Part shown: positions 31,354-34,835 of the stretch, one piece after another
Numbering within the stretch: the first letter of the stretch is position 1
How the letters are laid out: each line of letters starts with the position of its first letter
Assembly (NCBI RefSeq): GCF_014736495.1
Contig: NZ_MDUX01000035.1
Coordinates: forward strand, 1 to 34,835
DNA length: 34,835 bases
Source: Candidatus Dactylopiibacterium carminicum
GTDB taxonomy: Bacteria; Pseudomonadota; Gammaproteobacteria; Burkholderiales; Rhodocyclaceae
Direction: 5' to 3'
Notes under the pieces: generated by a model
Told to the model about the DNA's origin: nothing
What the model saw: only the letters and a program-made list of their open reading frames with translations
The model's database searches: none
Translations under genes and position numbers: made by a program

Positions 31354-32192
31354 GATGCGTCCCTCGAAGGTTGTGGGGTGGGGGTGGAAAGCCCGGCCAG
31401 CGCGGCGGTGAGTGCCGCGCTGTCGGTGAGGAAGCCGTGCAGCAGGCGCACGAGGAAATGGATCGCGTCGCTGACGTGGGCGGGCGAGGGCGTGTCGCAG
31501 GCATCGCGCACGAGCAGGCAGTCGTAGCCGAGGAAGGCGGCGTCCTGCAGCGTGGAATACACGCAGCGGTCGGTGTTGATGCCGGCGAACAGCAGGCTGG
31601 TGATGCCCTGTGCGCGCAGCACACCATCCAGTTCGCTGTCGAAGAAGCCGGAGAGCCGGTGCTTGTAGATCAGCAGATCGGCCGGGTCGGCCTGGAGCCC
31701 GTCGATGAGCCCAGCGCCCCAGCTGCCCTGCACCAGCGAGGGGCCGTGATCCTCGGGCGAAATTTCGCCGTAGCCGACGGCGGCGGCGTTGCCGCCCTTG
31801 CCCTTGTAGAGCACGCCGGGCGGCAGGTTGGCGAGATCGGCGCGGATGCCCCAGTTGAGCCACAGTACGCGGCCGCCGGCGGCACGCCAGGCCGGCGCCA
31901 GCTGTGCGATCACCGGGATCGGGCGGCGGCAGGCTGTGATGTCGATGCCGCGCTGGGCGAACCAGCCCTGCGGATGGCAGAAATCGTTCTGCATATCGAT
32001 CACCACCAGCGCGCTGCGGCGGAGGTCGAGCTGCACCCCGGCTGGCTCGGCAGCCAGCGTGAGCGGGCACGGCGCAGGCAGCTCGCGCATCAGGCTCACG
32101 TGCCGCGGCGAGCCCCACCAGGCGTTGTGCGGCGCGCCGAAACAGGCGGCAGCGGCCATTGGCGGATCGAGGGGGCGGGTGGTCTTTGACAT
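31350..32192 (-). CDS. Isochorismatase-type cysteine hydrolase (RutB/BiuH/CSHase-like)
   Basis: Amidohydrolase with a catalytic Asp-Lys-Cys triad: D66 in LVVIDMQNDFC, K177 in LLIYKHRLSGFFDS and C210 in INTDRCVYSTLQDA. The 280-residue protein has an N-terminal extension of about 55 residues (AWWGSPRHVSL). The segment YKHRLSGFFDSELDGVLRAQG (in parts) resembles ureidoacrylate hydrolase RutB; biuret hydrolase and N-carbamoylsarcosine amidase share the fold. All release ammonia and CO2, or ammonia, from N-carbamoyl or amide groups. As first gene of the operon with a cyclic amidohydrolase, it would logically attack the ring-opened product. The ATG at 32192 lacks a strong ribosome site; the start is moderately sure. 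Its stop overlaps the binding-protein start. Confidence 0.88.
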   Translation of the reverse strand: MSKTTRPLDPPMAAAACFGAPHNAWWGSPRHVSLMRELPAPCPLTLAAEPAGVQLDLRRSALVVIDMQNDFCHPQGWFAQRGIDITACRRPIPVIAQLAPAWRAAGGRVLWLNWGIRADLANLPPGVLYKGKGGNAAAVGYGEISPEDHGPSLVQGSWGAGLIDGLQADPADLLIYKHRLSGFFDSELDGVLRAQGITSLLFAGINTDRCVYSTLQDAAFLGYDCLLVRDACDTPSPAHVSDAIHFLVRLLHGFLTDSAALTAALAGLSTPTPQPSRDAS

Positions 32193-32324
32193 GGTTTCAG
32201 CCTATCCGGGTTGAGTGGTTCGGTCTGCCGTTCGTTTTTCAATGAGGCGTTGTGTTTTTTGCAACGCTCAGGGCGTGCTGCGGCGAGTGCGGGGCGCACC
32301 CCACGGTTCCTGTGCTGGGTTGAT

Positions 32325-32383
32325 GGTGTGTACGGCGCACCCTATGAGGTGGCGCGGGATGTGTAGGGTGCGCCATGCGCACC
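32325..32383. repeat. 59-bp palindromic REP-like element, copy 2
   Basis: GGTGTGTACGGCGCACCCTA (32325-32344) and TAGGGTGCGCCATGCGCACC (32364-32383) are inverted repeats with three mismatches. The right arm is identical over its last 17 bases to that of copy 1 (2563-2579), and the loops share GAGGTG. It lies between the 3' end of the LysR gene and the start of the cysteine hydrolase gene, where it could affect read-through. Confidence 0.75.
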
Positions 32384-32399
32384 ATTGCGACTCTTCGCG

Positions 32400-33314
32400 T
32401 CAGGCCTGCGCTTCGTCGCCGGCCAGTACTTCGCGCAGCACCTGCGCGAAGCGCATCGCCGGCAGCGGCAGATGGCGGCCCTTGAGCTGGGCGAGCGTGA
32501 GCGGGCGGGTGCCGAGGCCGCGGTCGTCGATGTGGCGGGCGGTCACGCCATCCTGCGCGCGCGCCAGGGCGGTGCCGACCTGGATCTGGAAGGAGACGGC
32601 ATCGCTGCCGCGCACGAAGTTGCGCAGCATTTCGAAGGAGTTGGACTCAAGCACCACGTTGGGCGTCAGCGAGCTGCGCGCGAAGAAGGCTTCGAGCAGC
32701 ATGCGGCCGCCCAGGCTGCTGTCGGGCAGGGCGAGCGGGTAGCGCAGGCAGTCGCGCATGCGCAGGCCGGGCTGTTGCAGCAAGGGATGGTCAGCGGCCA
32801 TCACAGCGCACAGGCGTTGCTCCACTTCGAGCAGCTGGTTGATGTCCGCCGAGGGCTGGGCGTTGTAGACCAGGGCCAGATCCGCCTCGAAGCTGCGCAG
32901 AGCCTGGATGGCGGAGCCGTGATCGCAGATGCGCACGGTGAAGGTGATGCCGGGGTTGGCCTGGCGGAAACGCGTGATGATGTCGGGGAACAGCGAGAAC
33001 GCCAGCGCCTGGCTGGCGGCAATACTCACGGTGCCGCGATGCAGGCCGCGCAGCTGGGCGATTTCGGTGCGCAGGCGCTCATAGTCCGCACGCTGTTGGC
33101 GCGCATGCTTGAGGAAAAGCTCACCGGCCGCTGTGGGGCGCATGCCGCGTGCGTGGCGCTCGAAGAGGGTGGCGTCGAGATCTTCCTCCAGATCCTGCAG
33201 CCGGCGATCCAGTGCGGAAGGCGTGATGAACAGGCCTTCGGCCGCCTTGCGGATCGAGCCGCTGCGGGCGATGGCGTCGATGTAGTTGAAGATGCGCAGA
33301 TACTGGAGTGACAT
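32400..33314 (-). CDS. LysR-family transcriptional regulator
   Basis: Likely controller of the divergent binding-protein gene and of the amidohydrolase operon downstream. The 304-residue protein has an N-terminal winged helix (YLRIFNYIDAIARSGSIRKAAEGLFITPSALDRRLQDLEEDL, in parts, residues 4-45). The type-2 periplasmic-binding-like effector domain includes GTVSIAASQALAFSLFPDII and FTVRICDHGSAIQAL. I chose the ATG at 33314, at the family N-terminus, with a weak GAGG upstream; the ATG at 33443 would cover the operator. It is separated by 207 bases from the cysteine hydrolase and 164 bases from the divergent gene. The effector is unknown, plausibly the imported compound. Confidence 0.91.
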   Translation of the reverse strand: MSLQYLRIFNYIDAIARSGSIRKAAEGLFITPSALDRRLQDLEEDLDATLFERHARGMRPTAAGELFLKHARQQRADYERLRTEIAQLRGLHRGTVSIAASQALAFSLFPDIITRFRQANPGITFTVRICDHGSAIQALRSFEADLALVYNAQPSADINQLLEVEQRLCAVMAADHPLLQQPGLRMRDCLRYPLALPDSSLGGRMLLEAFFARSSLTPNVVLESNSFEMLRNFVRGSDAVSFQIQVGTALARAQDGVTARHIDDRGLGTRPLTLAQLKGRHLPLPAMRFAQVLREVLAGDEAQA

Positions 33315-33395
33315 GACGGGCGCCTCGGGCAGGCTGCCAGCGGATGGCGAGCGTTGCGGAAAAGTGAACGTGTTGGTACGAAACTGGCAATGGAA

Positions 33396-33416
33396 TTGCT
33401 GCACTCGACGCAGCAA
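33396..33416. promoter_or_regulatory. LysR-type dyad (T-N11-A) in the divergent region
   Basis: TTGCTGC-N7-GCAGCAA is a perfect 7-bp inverted repeat. Its centre contains a T-N11-A box (T33400 to A33412) placed exactly symmetrically. It lies 82 bases upstream of the LysR start and 63 bases before the divergent binding-protein start, the standard position for a LysR activation/autoregulation site. Confidence 0.65.
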
Positions 33417-33478
33417 GATTGGTGCCGTGATCCCGTTTTTCACGATATCCCCCGACAGCGATTCAGAAAGGAAGCCCC

Positions 33479-34513
33479 ATGAAACGCACGCTCTCCGTCC
33501 TGGCCGCCAGCCTTACGCTGGGTGTCCTTGCGGCTACGCCTGCCGCCGCGCAGGAAACCACCAAAATCAAGTTCACGTTGGACTGGAAGATCCAGGGCGT
33601 GCATGCCTGGTTCTATTGGGCCAAGGACAAGGGCTACTTCAAGGCCGAGGGGCTGGACGTGACCATCGACCAGGGCGAGGGCTCGGCCGCTTCGATCACG
33701 CGGGTGATGACCGGCGCCTACCAGGCCGGCTTCGGCGACGTGAACGCCATCGTGCAGAACGCAGCGCTGCACACCGAGCAGGCGCCGGTGATGGTCTACA
33801 TGTTCTACAACCGCGCGCCCTTCGCACTGATCACCAAGGCTGACAGCCCGATCAAGACGATCAAGGATGTGGAAGGCAAGAAGCTCGGTTCGCCGGCCGG
33901 TGCTGCCGCGTTGAAGGTGTTCACCGCGCTGGCGAAGAAGAACGGCATCGACGAGAACAAGCTGACCTGGCTGAACATGGCCCCCAACCTGCAGGAGCAG
34001 ATGCTGCTGCGCAACCAGGTGGATGCCTCGGCGGTGTTCTCGGCCACCAGCTACATGAACCTGGTGGCGATGAATGTGGATCCGGATCGCGACATCCGCT
34101 GGTTCTACTACAACGATCTGGGCCTGGATCTGTACAGCAATGGCGTGCTGGTCTCCAAACAGCTTGCGAAGGACAAGCCGCAGGCCGTGAAGGGGCTGGT
34201 GAGTGCGATCAACCGCGCGGTGAAGGAGTGCATCGCGCAGACCGACGTCTGCATCGACAACCTGGTGAAGAACGAACCGCTGATCAACCGGGATATCGAG
34301 AAGCGCCGCCTGCAATACACCGTGAAGACCCTGATGCTCACGCCGGAGACGGCCAGCATCGGCCTAGGGGACGTGGACGATACCCGCATGAGCCGCGCCA
34401 TCGCGCAGCTCGACCAGAGCTACGGCTTGCCACGCAGCCCGGCGCCGGCCGAAGTGTTCGACCGCAGCTTCCTGCCGCCCAAGGCAGAGCGCATGGTCAA
34501 GGCTGCCTTCTAA
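33479..34513 (+). CDS. NMT1/ThiY-type periplasmic binding protein (second copy)
   Basis: A 344-residue paralogue of the protein at 30322-31353. It has a Sec signal (MKRTLSVLAASLTLGVLAA, cleavage near AAA-QET at residue 24) and the same core: GYFKAEGLDVTIDQGEGSAAS (in parts), GAYQAGFGDVNAIV, and the same FDRSFLPP ending. AAAGGAAG at 33467-33473 gives a good ribosome site. No permease or ATPase follows on its strand; a MITE-like element lies immediately after the stop. It probably shares the SsuC-type permease of the minus-strand operon, widening its substrate range. Divergent placement from the LysR gene suggests substrate-dependent induction. Confidence 0.9.
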   Translation: MKRTLSVLAASLTLGVLAATPAAAQETTKIKFTLDWKIQGVHAWFYWAKDKGYFKAEGLDVTIDQGEGSAASITRVMTGAYQAGFGDVNAIVQNAALHTEQAPVMVYMFYNRAPFALITKADSPIKTIKDVEGKKLGSPAGAAALKVFTALAKKNGIDENKLTWLNMAPNLQEQMLLRNQVDASAVFSATSYMNLVAMNVDPDRDIRWFYYNDLGLDLYSNGVLVSKQLAKDKPQAVKGLVSAINRAVKECIAQTDVCIDNLVKNEPLINRDIEKRRLQYTVKTLMLTPETASIGLGDVDDTRMSRAIAQLDQSYGLPRSPAPAEVFDRSFLPPKAERMVKAAF

Positions 34514-34514
34514 G

Positions 34515-34704
34515 AACCTGTCTACGATCTTTTGAATGTCATAAAGCAAGAGGCAACGAAGCCTGATTGCTGCATCAAAACCCCTCCCGACCTCCCCTTA
34601 TCAGGGGAGGAACACACCAGATCGCGCCGGTACGCGCTCCCTCCCCTGATAAGGGGAGGGCTGGGGAGGGGTTTGAATGACAAACGAAAAATCATGAACA
34701 GGTA
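34515..34704. repeat. MITE-like element with nested palindromes
   Basis: Outer 28-base ends (34515-34542 and 34677-34704) are imperfect inverted repeats (about 20 of 28 match; AACCTG ... TGTCAT against ATGACA ... CAGGT). Inside are perfect inverted arms AAACCCCTCCC (34578-34588) and GGGAGGGGTTT (34664-34674), and within those CCTCCCCTTATCAGGGGAGG (34591-34610) and its reverse complement (34640-34659), each itself an 8-bp hairpin. No coding capacity. It could also terminate transcription of the preceding binding-protein gene. Confidence 0.7.
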
Positions 34705-34835
34705 CTAAGCTTCATACCCTTGGAGTCCCGGGCGCACCGCCGCCCGGTTTCCGCCACAATCCCGCATCCGCAATCACGCATGAGCAACCGTCTTGGCCGT
34801 CAAGCGCTATGCATAGTCGAATCCCACATCGAGCC
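34705..34835. other. Right end of window, no firm gene
   Basis: After the MITE-like element the sequence has a GGGCG...CGCCC inverted pair (CCCGGGCG and CGCCCGG, 34728-34747) and then a frame starting with ATG at 34780 that stays open to the window end (MSNRLGRQALCIVESHIE). No Shine-Dalgarno is seen and 18 codons are too few to judge, so a gene start here is possible but unproven. Confidence 0.25.

Noticed and set aside
31354..32118. N-terminal extension of the NMT1-type binding protein to 598 residues
   Set aside because: This part reads the cysteine hydrolase gene in another frame; the true protein starts with a clear signal peptide at 31353.

Overview
This window is high-G+C chromosomal DNA (roughly two thirds G+C by eye) from a proteobacterium, most likely a betaproteobacterium of the Rhodocyclales/Burkholderiales type. 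That placement is an inference from gene content (DUF2145, a MocR/DUF2917-like pair, the ohr-gpx-ohrR arrangement, tauB/ssuB-like transporters) and from REP-like palindromes; no rRNA or tRNA is present to fix it. The genes are densely packed, with good Shine-Dalgarno sites and several ATGA overlaps. I see no prophage, transposase or CRISPR array.

Left part (1-9.6 kb). A stand-alone uroporphyrinogen-III C-methyltransferase (minus) faces away from a fused NAD(P)HX epimerase/dehydratase. Next comes a transporter-plus-enzyme operon: PotA-like ATPase, Tat-exported PotD-like binding protein, two permeases, an FCD-type GntR regulator, a hydantoin/allantoin racemase-family protein and a PuuE-type allantoinase. 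The obvious reading is import of a cyclic ureide such as allantoin or a hydantoin, followed by racemisation and ring opening. However, the racemase-like protein lacks the second catalytic cysteine of its family.

Middle part (9.6-25 kb). This is a mixed housekeeping and accessory stretch: trans-aconitate methyltransferase, a PAP2 phosphatase ended early by an in-frame TAG, a DUF2145 protein paired with a small secreted protein, a secreted Pro/Gly-rich beta-helix protein, a MocR regulator divergent from a DUF2917-like gene, a VOC protein, a UPF0756 membrane protein, an organic-peroxide operon (ohr-gpx-ohrR), an SDR/TetR divergent pair with tandem operators, an unrecognised lower-G+C gene, an AraC/aldo-keto reductase divergent pair, and an exported lipoprotein-like intradiol dioxygenase.

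Right part (25-34.5 kb). A second small-molecule cluster lies on the minus strand: isochorismatase-type cysteine hydrolase, NMT1/ThiY-type binding protein, SDR, allantoinase/dihydropyrimidinase-type amidohydrolase, ABC ATPase and permease, then a LOG-family phosphoribohydrolase and a DUF3830 protein. Upstream, a LysR regulator is divergent from a second NMT1-type binding protein, with a clean T-N11-A dyad between them. I infer uptake of a heterocyclic or cyclic-amide compound, ring hydrolysis by the amidohydrolase, and cleavage of the N-carbamoyl or amide product by the cysteine hydrolase. The cluster's only ABC ATPase appears to have lost the segment carrying the H-loop histidine through an in-frame deletion, so the transporter may be dead or may borrow another ATPase.

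The window therefore holds two unrelated ureide-type ring hydrolases (PuuE and AllB folds), each with its own ABC transporter and regulator. Repeats include a 60-bp perfect-arm palindrome at 2520 with a diverged copy at 32325, a 190-bp MITE-like element at 34515, and several REP-like hairpins.
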